Of a stretch of 28,667 nucleotides of DNA, positions 13,972 to 24,097 are shown piece by piece. Each line of letters opens with the position of its first letter. Position 1 is the first letter of the stretch. Where the stretch lies: contig LVWT01000047.1 of assembly GCA_002083405.1 (NCBI GenBank), positions 1-28,667 on the forward strand. The letters run 5' to 3'. The stretch comes from Nitrospira sp. SG-bin2 (GTDB lineage: Bacteria > Nitrospirota > Nitrospiria > Nitrospirales > Nitrospiraceae). The notes beneath the pieces are model-generated. The model made no database searches and had not been told where the DNA came from. It was given only the letters and a program-made list of their open reading frames with translations. The translations under genes were made by a program, and so were the position numbers.

Positions 13972-15387
13972 TCAAGGTTCCATTAGCACGTCCCGAAAGG
14001 GCCATTGGAGGCTCTGAATGAACTGATTTTCCTGGCCCTTGTCTATTATGGTCCTTAATTTTCTGATCTTTCTGGCGTTGAGGATTCGCACATCTTCGTG
14101 GTTCAGGGGCTCCTGCTCCTGGATTGAGAAAATCATGGGAACAAAGTGGACTTGCGCGTCAGCGGGAAACTTTCCACTTAAGATCGACATGGTCTCCAGC
14201 ACACCTTGAATATCTTCTGTTTTAGGCGGATTGATGGTGCAGGCCCCCAGAATCATGGTTTTAGATCCAGCATGATAAGCCAAGATGTCGAGTGTGGCAC
14301 GACGAACCTCTGACCCATTGCCTCGGATGAACTCTTCCCTCCCAAGATCGATGGTCTGAAATCCGGCCAGCGTAAGCAACTGCGCAACCGTCTCTTGGAA
14401 CACGTGCTGGGCATTATGGTTCCTTTTGCCCGAGCTTTTATCGTAAGCCCGCTCGAGTCGATCACTAAATTCGTTCATATCCCAAAACTGCTGGAGGCAT
14501 AACAGTAGTGGATTCAAATAGGGTATCGGCATGAAGTTTCGGAGGTAGCCACTGATCTCGTCTAGCACTGGGACGACAGCATGACTTAATGTGCAAGAAA
14601 AGAAGTCGTCTGGTTCAAGCTTGACCAGATCTAACGGGCTTCGGTAGAGAGCCCAGATTCCTTCTTGGCCATAATTTTCGAGAGGCATTGTGAACGGCCT
14701 GCCCTTGTGTCGATCGGTACGGATATACAAGGTGAAGTCACCAAGTGCCGGTTCAGTGCGAACGAGAATATCTGGCATCTTGTTCACAGAAGTCCGCACC
14801 TCGATCTTCGCTGGCATTTCAACATAAACGAATAGAGGGATGTTAGTGGAGTAGAGCTGCTGATGATTCAGGCCGAGAAAATGGGCGACCATATCTTCTG
14901 CTGAGCTCCAGCCGCTGCGTTTCACTCCAGCGGTAATTTCCGGATCAGAAAAGTAAAGGGTTCGATTCCCGGAGGAATAATAGAAGGTGGCAGGCCATCT
15001 TTCTCCATCCCACGGCATTACAAGGTTTGGGGCATATTCAAGTTGCCCGCGAAACTTGTCGGCCTCTACCTGTTCGGGGAATCGGACAGACTCTCCCTCA
15101 ATGGAAAGCTGAGCGGAAGCGAGCTCAGTCAGGATCCTTTCAATTTGGTCAATTGGGTGCGCTTGCCACAGTATCCGAAACGGGTCTGCATTTCTCTCAA
15201 GTCCATCGTTTTCCAGCTCCTGATACCGCTCTTGAACCGCTTCGGGAGGTCTTGCCGAGATGCGAATCGACGTCAAAAGACTTAGCCATCCAGGCTCATA
15301 TTTCTTTACCGCACAGCGGATGTCGATACTTTGGAATGAATTAACGAGACCGCTGAGGAGCTGTGAAAGTGTTAACGAAACTGACAT
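13972..15387 (-). CDS. Unknown 471-aa protein with a degenerate restriction-endonuclease-like C-terminus
   Basis: No family was recognised for the first ~320 residues, which are mixed alpha/beta without membrane segments. The C-terminal region, about 325-450, has the shape of a PD-(D/E)xK nuclease fold: a helix with VFQETVAQLLTLAGF, a strand ending in Asp367 (TLDILAYH), then a strand MILGACTIN where an active enzyme would have E-x-K. Here the key positions read Ala382 and Thr384. The protein may therefore bind rather than cut DNA. ATG 15387 is the first plausible start; its ribosome site is weak, and the frame is open to 15501. It lies between a nuclease gene and the hsd-qat operon, divergent from hsdR, which suggests a defence-linked role (inference). 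Confidence 0.65.
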   Translation of the reverse strand: MSVSLTLSQLLSGLVNSFQSIDIRCAVKKYEPGWLSLLTSIRISARPPEAVQERYQELENDGLERNADPFRILWQAHPIDQIERILTELASAQLSIEGESVRFPEQVEADKFRGQLEYAPNLVMPWDGERWPATFYYSSGNRTLYFSDPEITAGVKRSGWSSAEDMVAHFLGLNHQQLYSTNIPLFVYVEMPAKIEVRTSVNKMPDILVRTEPALGDFTLYIRTDRHKGRPFTMPLENYGQEGIWALYRSPLDLVKLEPDDFFSCTLSHAVVPVLDEISGYLRNFMPIPYLNPLLLCLQQFWDMNEFSDRLERAYDKSSGKRNHNAQHVFQETVAQLLTLAGFQTIDLGREEFIRGNGSEVRRATLDILAYHAGSKTMILGACTINPPKTEDIQGVLETMSILSGKFPADAQVHFVPMIFSIQEQEPLNHEDVRILNARKIRKLRTIIDKGQENQFIQSLQWPFRDVLMEP

Positions 15388-15623
15388 AGGTTGCCAGTGC
15401 CTTGATTTAGAGAGCCATGGCCCGTCATGGAAGCCACGGGGATTATACGCCGGCGGCAAGAGTCCCGCGAGTGAGGTGCGGAGGATCAGCAGAAAAGCCA
15501 ATTTTCCGGTGGAGCAATGGAAAATGGCGCACAGAATTGACGCAGGAACGGCGAACGGCAGGCGGCGCGATGGAGAGATTGCGGTAAAAAGCGGGCAGGG
15601 AATGGCTTGCGATGTGCGCTGCG

Positions 15624-15740
15624 TCAGGCGCAGGGCCAGGAGTGATCGGCGAAGCTGTAGGTGCGGTCGTCACCGAGGATGATGTGATCGAGCAGGGTGA
15701 TGCCGAGGAGCTCGCCGGCCTGCCGGAGGGACCGGATTGC
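15624..15740 (-). pseudogene. radC: C-terminal remnant of a RadC (JAB/MPN) protein
   Basis: On the minus strand a 38-codon stretch reads SLRQAGELLGITLLDHIILG then DDRTYSFADHSWPCA and a stop. LLDHIILGD and YSFAD are the signature end of RadC proteins. The upstream HNHPSG and GxTxPSxxD motifs are missing, and the sequence beyond 15740 does not continue the family. radC genes are frequent in defence islands and integrative elements. This is a truncated remainder without a start. Confidence 0.75.
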
Positions 15741-16073
15741 ACAGGGTCCACCGTGACAGCCTGCTGGCGCGGCCTGTGCGGGACCGCAGGCTTAAAACGC
15801 ACAGCCGGCCACGCGCGCGAAAACGTGCGAGCAGCAAACGGTCAGTGCCAGGGATAGCGGTGGTTCACGAGAGAGAGGGGAGGGGCCAGAACAATTGCGG
15901 GATGGAAGGGGTGTATTACGGGGCGATAAAGGGGGTTCTTTGCATAATTTTGTAAACCAGAAAGCCGAGTGATTAGGTTCATATTGTTGGATTATACGGC
16001 TTTGGTGTAGGGTGGGGCGCGATGCGGCGGGGAGATAGGTTGTAGCCCGAAGACAAGGAACGCTATTTGACAG
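15741..16073. other. Intergenic region upstream of hsdR
   Basis: No gene was seen. It turns AT-rich after about 15930 and should contain the promoter of the hsd-qat operon. TATACG near 15995 is a possible -10 box, but no matching -35 was found 17 bp upstream. Confidence 0.4.
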
Positions 16074-19000
16074 ATGCCTGAGCAGCTTACATCGGCGAAT
16101 TTCTCCTTCCTTGCCATACACGACGCGCAGCTCGTTCGCCTTGGCGCGCTCGGAGAGCGATATTTCAAAGAGGATCCCAACACGTCCCTCCTCAAGTTCC
16201 GTCAGTACGGCGAGACATTAGCGCAACTTGTGGCAGCGAAGTCAGGGCTGTTTCGCGATGCACAAGAGCCTCAATCTGATCTGCTCCGTCGACTAGCGTT
16301 TGATCGAGTGATCCCGCGTGAAGTTGGAGATCTCTTTCACCATCTACGCATCGTCGGAAATAGAGCAACGCACGAGAATAAGGGAAATCATGCGGAAGCT
16401 CTCACCGCCCTCAAGGTGGGTCGAGAGCTTGGCGTCTGGTTCCACAGAACATTCGGAGCAGAGAAGTCTTTTGTGGCAGGAGCTTTCGTTCCACCTCCTG
16501 ATCCTTCAGACGCAACAAAAGCACTCAGCGTGGAGTTATCACGACTGAGAACTGAGCTCGACAGCCACAGAACTGCGGCGGAGAAGGCTCGGATCAAAGC
16601 GGAGGAACATGAGCGCGCCAGGTTGAGTGCGGAGCAACGAGCCCGCAAGGATCGCGAGGACAGGGAAGTGTGGGAGCAGATCGCCACTGAAGCAGAAAAG
16701 GCGAAAGCGGCAGTCGCAGGACATTTGCAGAACCTTCAGACAGTAGCGGAGCAAACACCCGCCCAAATCACCGCCGGTATTGTGGCGAAAGCGGCGGACG
16801 CTGCCGCAGAGATCAATATCGACGAGGCCTCAACGCGTGCCCTGATCGACGAACAGCTCCTGGCTAGAGGCTGGGAAGTTGATACTCAGTCAATCCGATA
16901 CAGCGCAGGGTCACGCCCGGCAAGAGGTCGAACGCTCGCTATCGCAGAATGGCCAACGAAGAGTGGGCCTGCCGATTATGCGCTTTTCGTAGGGACACAT
17001 TGCATTGGAGTGGTTGAAGCAAAGCGCCGTAACAAGAACGTTTCGGCCAGTATCGATCAAGCTCAGCGTTACGCACGGACTTTCCGGTTCGAGGGTGGTG
17101 CCGAGAGCATCGGCGATCCTTGGCCAGATTCCGGAGATGAGCGCTTCTTTGTTCCGTTCGTGTTTTCGGCCAATGGGCGGCCCTACCTCAAACAGCTCGA
17201 AACCGAGAGCGGGATCTGGTTTCGCGACGCTCGAAAACCATCCAATCACCGCCGCGCACTCTCCGACTGGCCAACTCCCGATGGCCTGAAGGGGATGCTT
17301 GAGATTGACGTGGACAGCGCCACCGCCGATCTGAAAGAACGGCCCTATGATTTCGGATTCCCGCTTCGTCCTTATCAACGGCTTGCAATCCAGAAGGTTG
17401 AAGAGGAGCTGGCCCACGGTCGAAGGAACATGTTGCTTGCCATGGCCACGGGCACGGGGAAGACGAAGCTTGCCATCGCTATGCTCTATCGGCTTCTAGC
17501 CGCAAAGCGGTTTCGGCGGGTGTGTTTTGTCGTGGACCGAAACGCCCTTGGAACACAAGCGGCGGGAGAGTTCTCAACAACTCGCATCGTAAGTGCTAAG
17601 ACCTTCGCCGACATTTTCGGGCTCAAAGGACTTGAAACCATCACGCCAGAGCCGGAGACGAAGGTTCACATCTGCACGATTCAAGGACTGGTAAAACGTG
17701 TCCTTTTCACCGAGAACACCTCGGAGACCCCGCCAATCGATCAATACGATTTGATGGTGGTTGATGAGTGCCACCGCGGCTATCTTCTCGATCGCGAATT
17801 ATCCGATGCCGAGCTTAGTTTCCGAAATCAGGATGACTACATTTCGAAATATCGCAGGGTGCTCGAGCATTTTGACGCGGTGAAGATTGGTCTCACGGCA
17901 ACGCCAGCACTTCACACTGTCAGCATCTTCGGTGATCCGGTCTTCAAGTATTCCTATCGCGAGGCGGTGATCGATGGCTATCTCATTGACCACGAGCCGC
18001 CCGTACAGATCACGACAGCGCTGAGCCAGGCCGGGATCAAATTCAAGAAGGGTGAAAAGGTCGAATTGATCGACAGTCGGACCGGCAAGATTGATCTGGC
18101 CCATACCCCGGATGAGATTAAGTTTGAAGTTGATGAGTTTAACAAGGCCGTTGTCACCGTACCCTTTAACAGGGCAGTTTCGGACGAGCTTGCCCGGCAC
18201 ATCGACCCAAACCTTCCTGGCAAGACCTTGATCTTCGCTGTCAGCGATGCTCACGCGGACATCGTGGTCGAACAGGTGAAGAAGGCTTTCAAAGAAGCTT
18301 ACGGCGATATTGAGGATGCAGCCATCAAAAAGATCACTGGCAGCGTGGACGGTCCAGGACGCCTGATTCTTTCGTTTCGTAACGATGCTCTTCCGAAGAT
18401 CGCTGTCACAGTGGACCTTCTTACTACCGGGATCGACGTTCCAAGAATCGAGAACCTTGTTTTCCTTCGCCGTGTGAACAGCCGTATCCTCTACGAGCAG
18501 ATGCTGGGCCGCGCTACGCGACAATGCCCGGAGATCGGGAAAGAAACATTCCGAATCTTCGATGCGGTCGATCTGTACCCTAACTTGCAAAACCTCACAG
18601 AGATGAAGCCTGTTGTGGTGGACCCGAACATCACTCTTGAACAACTCTTCGAGGAATTCGCACGGGTTAAAGATGAAGAGCACAGGAAGACAGTGCGCGA
18701 TCAGATTCTCGTCAAGATGCGGCGCCGTATAAAACGTCTTCACGAGCAGGCGCGTGCTCGCTATGAAGCTGAAGCAGGGGAGACCCCCGAGACTACTCTT
18801 AAGCGTCTCATCGAGGAACCAACAGGTACTGTGGCTGGATGGGTGAAGCAACGCCCAAGCCTTGGCAAAATTCTCGACTGGGATCCGGAGGGGAACGGAC
18901 CCATCCTCATACCGATCTCTCATCATCCGGATGAGGTTGTCTCAGTTACCAGAGGTTATGGGAAGGCGCAGAAGCCGGGAGATTTCCTCGACAGCTTCAC

Positions 19001-19478
19001 CGCCTTCGTCAAAGGGAACATCAATAAAATTGCCGCGCTCAACGTAGTGCTACAGCGGCCCCGGGACCTTACCCGTGCTGAACTGAAGTCGCTTCGGCTT
19101 GCACTCGACGGGCAGGGATATTCTGAAACAAACCTTCGCCGCGCCTGGTCCGAAGCAAAGAACGAAGATATTGCGGCGTCAATCATCGGCTTCGTGCGAC
19201 AAGCCGCGCTTGGAGATGCGCTCACGCCGCTTGATACGCGGGTGAAAGGGGCTATGCAGAGAATTCTTTCCCGCCGTTCCTGGACGGAGGTGCAGCGCAA
19301 GTGGCTCAAGCGTATTGAGGAGCAGATCCTCCGAGAGGTGGTCGTGGACCGCGCCTCTATTGACGAGGAGCCCTTCAGGGCGGATGGTGGATTTCAGAGA
19401 CTGAACAAGGTCTTTGGTGGACAGCTCGAATCTGTTCTTTGCGACATTAACGAGGAGCTATGGAAGAAAGCAGCATGA
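16074..19478 (+). CDS. hsdR: Type I restriction enzyme R subunit (EcoEI/type IB-like)
   Basis: This 1134-aa motor and nuclease subunit cuts unmodified DNA after ATP-driven translocation. Residues ~10-125 are a DUF4145-like domain, and 150-215 are a charged coiled coil. The nuclease site is Asp301 with Glu315-Ala-Lys317 (VVEAKR). The SF2 helicase motifs follow: Walker A MATGTGKT (457-464), the DECH box (564-567), LTATP (607-611) and motif VI LGRATR (811-816). The C-terminus should bind the methylase core. ATG 16074 is the first plausible start; the nearest purine-rich site, AAGGAA, is about 15 bases upstream. The stop overlaps the hsdM start. Confidence 0.95.
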   Translation: MPEQLTSANFSFLAIHDAQLVRLGALGERYFKEDPNTSLLKFRQYGETLAQLVAAKSGLFRDAQEPQSDLLRRLAFDRVIPREVGDLFHHLRIVGNRATHENKGNHAEALTALKVGRELGVWFHRTFGAEKSFVAGAFVPPPDPSDATKALSVELSRLRTELDSHRTAAEKARIKAEEHERARLSAEQRARKDREDREVWEQIATEAEKAKAAVAGHLQNLQTVAEQTPAQITAGIVAKAADAAAEINIDEASTRALIDEQLLARGWEVDTQSIRYSAGSRPARGRTLAIAEWPTKSGPADYALFVGTHCIGVVEAKRRNKNVSASIDQAQRYARTFRFEGGAESIGDPWPDSGDERFFVPFVFSANGRPYLKQLETESGIWFRDARKPSNHRRALSDWPTPDGLKGMLEIDVDSATADLKERPYDFGFPLRPYQRLAIQKVEEELAHGRRNMLLAMATGTGKTKLAIAMLYRLLAAKRFRRVCFVVDRNALGTQAAGEFSTTRIVSAKTFADIFGLKGLETITPEPETKVHICTIQGLVKRVLFTENTSETPPIDQYDLMVVDECHRGYLLDRELSDAELSFRNQDDYISKYRRVLEHFDAVKIGLTATPALHTVSIFGDPVFKYSYREAVIDGYLIDHEPPVQITTALSQAGIKFKKGEKVELIDSRTGKIDLAHTPDEIKFEVDEFNKAVVTVPFNRAVSDELARHIDPNLPGKTLIFAVSDAHADIVVEQVKKAFKEAYGDIEDAAIKKITGSVDGPGRLILSFRNDALPKIAVTVDLLTTGIDVPRIENLVFLRRVNSRILYEQMLGRATRQCPEIGKETFRIFDAVDLYPNLQNLTEMKPVVVDPNITLEQLFEEFARVKDEEHRKTVRDQILVKMRRRIKRLHEQARARYEAEAGETPETTLKRLIEEPTGTVAGWVKQRPSLGKILDWDPEGNGPILIPISHHPDEVVSVTRGYGKAQKPGDFLDSFTAFVKGNINKIAALNVVLQRPRDLTRAELKSLRLALDGQGYSETNLRRAWSEAKNEDIAASIIGFVRQAALGDALTPLDTRVKGAMQRILSRRSWTEVQRKWLKRIEEQILREVVVDRASIDEEPFRADGGFQRLNKVFGGQLESVLCDINEELWKKAA

Positions 19479-20938
19479 AAAACGGAAACGGCATTACTCG
19501 TGAGATCGTCGCGAAGCTGTGGAATCTCTGCAACGTGCTACGCGATGACGGGATCACCTACACCGACTACGTCACGGAATTATCGTTTCTCCTCTTCCTA
19601 AAAATGCTGGCCGAGACAGGCCATGAAGAACGCCTGCCCAAAGAGCACCGATGGTCAGGCCTCTTGAAGCGGGAAGGCATAGACCTGTTGGAGTACTACC
19701 GCCAGCTCCTCCTCGATCTCGGAAATCCGAAAAAGACCAAGGATCCGGTTGTTCTTGCGATTTTCACGGACGCTCAGACAAAGCTCAGAAAGCCTACCAA
19801 TGTGGAGGCGCTTACCAGAGCAATAGACAAGCTGGACTGGTTCTCCGCCCGAGAAGAAGGACTTGGGAATCTCTACGAAGGTCTGCTGGAAAAGAACGCG
19901 TCGGAGAAGAAGTCTGGCGCAGGGCAGTATTTCACGCCACGCCCGTTGATTGATTGCATGATTCGCTTGATGAAACCCAAACCAGGCGAAATCATCCAAG
20001 ACCCCGCCGCAGGTACAGGTGGATTTCTGGTGGCTGCAGATCGGTACATCAAGGATAAGACGGATGAACTGTACACTCTGAAAGAATCCGAGGCATTCTT
20101 TCAGCGGCGCAATGCCTTGGTGGGAATCGAGCTAGTTCCTGATACGCACCGTCTCTGCTTGATGAATCTTATGCTCCATGGAATCGAGAGCATGGTGGAG
20201 AGCGGGGACACACTAGCCCCGGACGGGGAGCGGATCGGTAAGGCGGACCTCATTCTCACGAACCCACCCTTCGGGACAAAGAAGGGGGGAGGGCGCCCGA
20301 CGCGGTCCGATTTCTCGATCACAGCGGACATCTCCAATAAACAGCTTGCGTTTGTTGAGCATATTGTTCGAGCACTCAAGCCCGGAGGCCGGGCCGCCGT
20401 TGTAGTCCCCGATAACGTTCTCTTTGAAGACGGTGTAGGCAGGCGATTGCGGAGTTGGATGATGGAGCTCTGCGACGTTCACACAATCCTGCGACTTCCG
20501 ACTGGCATCTTTTACGCGCAAGGCGTGAAGACGAATGTAGTTTTCCTCGCCCGAGGCAAGAGCGACAAGGCCAACACGAAGGGCGTCTGGGTTTACGACA
20601 TGCGGGCCAATATGAACGTATTCGGCAAGACCAAACCGCTGACAGTCGCCAACTTCGAGCCGTTTGAGAAAGTATTCGGGAAAGATCCGATCGGGAAGGC
20701 AAAGCGCAAAGATGAAGGGGAGGAAGGGCGATTTCGCTTCTATAGTCGAGAGCAAATCGCGGCCCGGAACGACAACCTCGATATCGCTTGGTTGAGGGAT
20801 ACCAGCAATGATCCGGAAGATGAAATGACGGAACCGGAAGAACTGTTGTTCGCCATCACCGGCCATCTGAAGAATGCTCTGGAAGAGATTGATGCGTTTG
20901 GTGAAGAGCTCGGAGCGCCAGTTGAGGAGTCGGCATGA
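19475..20938 (+). CDS. hsdM: Type I restriction-modification methyltransferase subunit
   Basis: From ATG 19475 the product has 487 aa. It has an N-terminal HsdM helical domain and then a SAM-dependent N6-adenine methylase core: GQYFTP near 150-155, motif I DPAAGTGGF (176-184) and catalytic motif IV NPPFG (263-267). With HsdS it methylates the recognition sequence and with HsdR it forms the restriction complex. ATG 19475 overlaps the hsdR stop as ATGA with GGAAG 8 bases upstream. ATG 19460, just after GAGGAG, is a close alternative adding five residues. The gene also overlaps hsdS by ATGA. Confidence 0.95.
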   Translation: MKNGNGITREIVAKLWNLCNVLRDDGITYTDYVTELSFLLFLKMLAETGHEERLPKEHRWSGLLKREGIDLLEYYRQLLLDLGNPKKTKDPVVLAIFTDAQTKLRKPTNVEALTRAIDKLDWFSAREEGLGNLYEGLLEKNASEKKSGAGQYFTPRPLIDCMIRLMKPKPGEIIQDPAAGTGGFLVAADRYIKDKTDELYTLKESEAFFQRRNALVGIELVPDTHRLCLMNLMLHGIESMVESGDTLAPDGERIGKADLILTNPPFGTKKGGGRPTRSDFSITADISNKQLAFVEHIVRALKPGGRAAVVVPDNVLFEDGVGRRLRSWMMELCDVHTILRLPTGIFYAQGVKTNVVFLARGKSDKANTKGVWVYDMRANMNVFGKTKPLTVANFEPFEKVFGKDPIGKAKRKDEGEEGRFRFYSREQIAARNDNLDIAWLRDTSNDPEDEMTEPEELLFAITGHLKNALEEIDAFGEELGAPVEESA

Positions 20939-22326
20939 GTGATGTGCCTGAAAGCTGGATTCGATGCACGATAGGTTCCCGCTGTAACCTGGTAAACGGC
21001 CGTGCCTTCAAGCCAACTGATTGGTCCGAGAAAGGTCTTCCCATCGTTCGAATTCAGAATCTCAATGACCCTGATGCTCGGTTTAACCGCTTCGATGGAG
21101 AAGTGCGGTCTCGATTTCTTATTGACACTGGGGCCTTGCTCTTCGCGTGGTCAGGTACCCCCGGTACATCGTTCGGTGCACACATTTGGAATGGTGGGCC
21201 TGCTGTGCTTAATCAGCATATCTTCAATGTGATCTTCGATGAGGAGAAGATCGACAAGCAGTTTTTTAGGCTCGCGATTAACCAGAAGCTCGATGAGCTT
21301 ATAGACAAAGCACATGGCGGAGTGGGGTTGCGGCATGTAACTAAAGGCAAATTCGAAGCCACTGAAATTGATCTCCCGCCCCTAAGCGAACAACGTCGAA
21401 TCGTTGCAAAACTCACCGACCTTTTGAAACGCTCGAAGACCGCTCGTGAGGAGTTGGCCCACATACCGCGCTTGGTACAGCGGTATAGAGAGGCCATACT
21501 TGCCTCTGCATTTCGGGGTGAGCTCACGGCTGATTGGCGCGGCAAAGCTTCCGCCAAGTCGAAGGACAGCCTCGCTACGGGGCTCACCGCAATAAGATCG
21601 GCGTATTTTCGTCAAGCCGGTACCAAGGAAAAACCGGTTCTCTCCCCGTCGTGGATGCCTGACATCGATTTGCCTGGTACTTGGGAGTTCGTTTCTGTGG
21701 ATCAGTTAACAACGCTCGTCCAATACGGATCTTCAGCTAAGACCTCTGAATCCTTGACGAAGGGTGTGCCAGTGCTTCGTATGGGCAATATTTTCGAGGG
21801 GCAGCTCGACTACACTAATCTTAAATACCTTCCAGCTTGTCATGATGAATTCCCAGAGCTTCTTCTTCGGGATGGAGACATCCTTTTTAACCGCACCAAC
21901 AGTGCTGAGCTGGTCGGAAAGACCGCTGTCTACTCCGACGTAGGGCACCCCATCTCGTTTGCTTCCTATTTGATCCGCCTGCGTGTTGTCGGTTATTTGC
22001 CGGAGCTGCTATCGGCGTACATCAATTCTTCTTTTGGTCGAGCATGGGTCCGATCCGTAGTTAAGCAACAGGTGGGACAGGCCAATGTAAACGGGACCAA
22101 ACTTCGGGAGCTTGGTGTTCCGATGATGCCCATGGATGAGCAGAAAGAGCTTTGGTCTCGAATTAACCGGACATTCACGATAATTGAGCGTCTTTCGAAA
22201 GAAGCCACCCGAGCCACTGAACTTCTGGACCGCCTCGACCAAGCCACTCTCGGTAAGGCATTTCGGGGCGATCTGATGACGGAAGTTGAAAACCTCAAAT
22301 CAGGAAAATCTTATGTGGCCAGATAA
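20935..22326 (+). CDS. hsdS: Type I restriction-modification specificity subunit
   Basis: This 463-aa subunit determines the DNA target. It has the usual two-fold plan: target recognition domain 1 (about 1-148), a conserved helical spacer opening LPPLSEQRRIVAKL and ending FRGELT (149-200), recognition domain 2 (about 240-398), and a second spacer opening MDEQKELWSRI and ending FRGDLM. The similar spacer ends (ASAFRGEL, GKAFRGDL) show the internal repeat. The protein is full length, so the system looks intact. It overlaps hsdM by 4 nt and qatA by 14 nt. The bipartite recognition sequence cannot be read from the protein. Confidence 0.94.
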   Translation: MSDVPESWIRCTIGSRCNLVNGRAFKPTDWSEKGLPIVRIQNLNDPDARFNRFDGEVRSRFLIDTGALLFAWSGTPGTSFGAHIWNGGPAVLNQHIFNVIFDEEKIDKQFFRLAINQKLDELIDKAHGGVGLRHVTKGKFEATEIDLPPLSEQRRIVAKLTDLLKRSKTAREELAHIPRLVQRYREAILASAFRGELTADWRGKASAKSKDSLATGLTAIRSAYFRQAGTKEKPVLSPSWMPDIDLPGTWEFVSVDQLTTLVQYGSSAKTSESLTKGVPVLRMGNIFEGQLDYTNLKYLPACHDEFPELLLRDGDILFNRTNSAELVGKTAVYSDVGHPISFASYLIRLRVVGYLPELLSAYINSSFGRAWVRSVVKQQVGQANVNGTKLRELGVPMMPMDEQKELWSRINRTFTIIERLSKEATRATELLDRLDQATLGKAFRGDLMTEVENLKSGKSYVAR

Positions 22327-24097
22327 TGAGACTGACCGTGATTTCTTGAACTTTACCGGTGTCGCCGACACAGTCGCCGAGATCATTGTCCAAGCTAAAG
22401 GACGACCGATTTCGATAGGTGTCTCTGGCGCCTGGGGCGTAGGCAAATCATCCATGATCAGGCTGGTGCATCGTTCGCTGACGGAGCGCTCGGGCAAAGG
22501 CAATGACGACTTCATCTTCGTGGATTTCAACGCTTGGCTTTATCAGGGGTATGACGACGCGCGCGCCGCACTCATGGAAGTCATCGGCGAAAAACTTACA
22601 GAGGAGGCTGAGAAGCGCAAAAAAGGCCTCGACAAGGCCAAGGAGTTCGTGGAGCGCATTCGGTGGTTCCGGCTTGCAAAGCTGGTGGTGGGTTCAGCGG
22701 CAGCCTTGTACGCAGGACTCCCTCCGGTAGGATTGGTCGGTGAAGTGAAGGACGGGACATCGGGGCTCCTCGATGAAAAAAAGAAGTCGTCTCCTCCTCA
22801 GGAAATACATGCCCTTCGTGAAAGCTTCGAGAAGACTCTAGAGGCGATGGATGTGACGCTTGTCGTCCTGATCGATGACCTCGACCGCTGCCTGCCCGAG
22901 ACTACAATTTCGACGCTGGAGGCAATCAGGCTGTTCCTATTCTTGAACAACACCGCTTTCGTAATCGCCGCTGACGACGCGATGATTAAATACGCCGTGC
23001 GTCGCCATTTCCCTGACGTGACTGATGATCTTATTATCAACTATTTCGACAAGCTCATCCAGTTGCCAATCCGGGTGCCTCCCCTTGGAACGCAGGAAGT
23101 TCGTGCGTACATGATGTTGCTGTACGTGGAAAACAGTGGCCTTGACCAGAAAGTGAAGGAAGAGATCCGCTCGGGTATCTGCAAGCAGCTCGGGCAGACA
23201 TGGCAAGGGAAGCGGGTTGACCGCGCTTTCATGCAGTCGCTGCACGACAAATTCGACCATGAGCTCGTCGGGAAATTCGACACAGCGGACAGGCTCGCTC
23301 ACCTTATGACGACTGCGTCTGGAATTTCTGGAAATCCTCGTCTGATTAAGCGGTTCCTGAATGCGCTTGCCATCCGTATGGCGATCTCAAACGCTCATGG
23401 CGTCGGCGTGGACGAAGCGGTCCTCGCTAAGATGTTGCTGTTCGAGCGAATTGGGGATCCGAAGGCCTACGCTGAGCTTACGAAGGCTGTGACTGAAAGT
23501 GGCGATGGGAAGCCCGGGTTTTTGTCCGAATGGGAAGAGAAAGCGAACGCCGGACAAGAGGTTCCATTGAAGGCACCGTGGGATGATCCTTTCGTCCTGG
23601 AGTGGCTGATGTTGCCCCCAAAGATTTCAGATCGCGACCTGCGGGGCGTGCTTTATGTCAGCCGCGAACATGCGCCATTGATCAGTCCGCAAGACCGGCT
23701 GTCCTCGGAAGCCGCCGAGTTGCTGACAGCTTTGCTTCAGCATCCTGAAATGGCTGCGAACTTGAAGGGGCGCCTCTCGAAAGTTGCACGGACGGAAATC
23801 ACAGTTATCATGGATCGCCTGCTGGATCGCGCGCGGCAGGAACAAGAATGGGGCGTGCCACCCATTCTTGAGGCTTGCCTCGTAGCGGCGGGAGCGGACC
23901 CGCTGCAAGGGGCGCGGGTTGCCGCTTTCCTTTCTGATCGTCCGGCGGCGCAAATCAAAGCGAGCATCGTACCGAAGATTAGCGATCAACCTTGGGCGGC
24001 CAGTGTTTTTGAGAAATGGGATAAATCGACGGGGCTGTCTGCTCCGGTCAAGAAGGCAATAAAACAGCGGGGAGAAGATGGGAACGTCCGCATCTAG
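22313..24097 (+). CDS. qatA: QatA: KAP-family P-loop ATPase of the Qat anti-phage system
   Basis: This 594-aa protein has Walker A GAWGVGKS (39-46) and an extended Walker B VVLIDDLDRC (184-193), both typical of KAP NTPases. A hydrophobic stretch (about 121-143) between them may be the membrane-associated insert seen in this family. ATG 22313 follows AGGA by about 7 bases and overlaps the hsdS end by 14 nt; TTG 22286 is an alternative. In Qat (QatA, QatB, QatC, QatD), all four proteins are needed for phage defence, and the mechanism was not settled to my knowledge. Identification rests on the KAP motifs plus the three following genes in the canonical order. Confidence 0.92.
   Translation: MWPDNETDRDFLNFTGVADTVAEIIVQAKGRPISIGVSGAWGVGKSSMIRLVHRSLTERSGKGNDDFIFVDFNAWLYQGYDDARAALMEVIGEKLTEEAEKRKKGLDKAKEFVERIRWFRLAKLVVGSAAALYAGLPPVGLVGEVKDGTSGLLDEKKKSSPPQEIHALRESFEKTLEAMDVTLVVLIDDLDRCLPETTISTLEAIRLFLFLNNTAFVIAADDAMIKYAVRRHFPDVTDDLIINYFDKLIQLPIRVPPLGTQEVRAYMMLLYVENSGLDQKVKEEIRSGICKQLGQTWQGKRVDRAFMQSLHDKFDHELVGKFDTADRLAHLMTTASGISGNPRLIKRFLNALAIRMAISNAHGVGVDEAVLAKMLLFERIGDPKAYAELTKAVTESGDGKPGFLSEWEEKANAGQEVPLKAPWDDPFVLEWLMLPPKISDRDLRGVLYVSREHAPLISPQDRLSSEAAELLTALLQHPEMAANLKGRLSKVARTEITVIMDRLLDRARQEQEWGVPPILEACLVAAGADPLQGARVAAFLSDRPAAQIKASIVPKISDQPWAASVFEKWDKSTGLSAPVKKAIKQRGEDGNVRI

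Noticed and set aside
17799..18926. 375-codon minus-strand frame opposite hsdR
   Set aside because: Antisense to conserved helicase motifs of hsdR; no ribosome site or domain.
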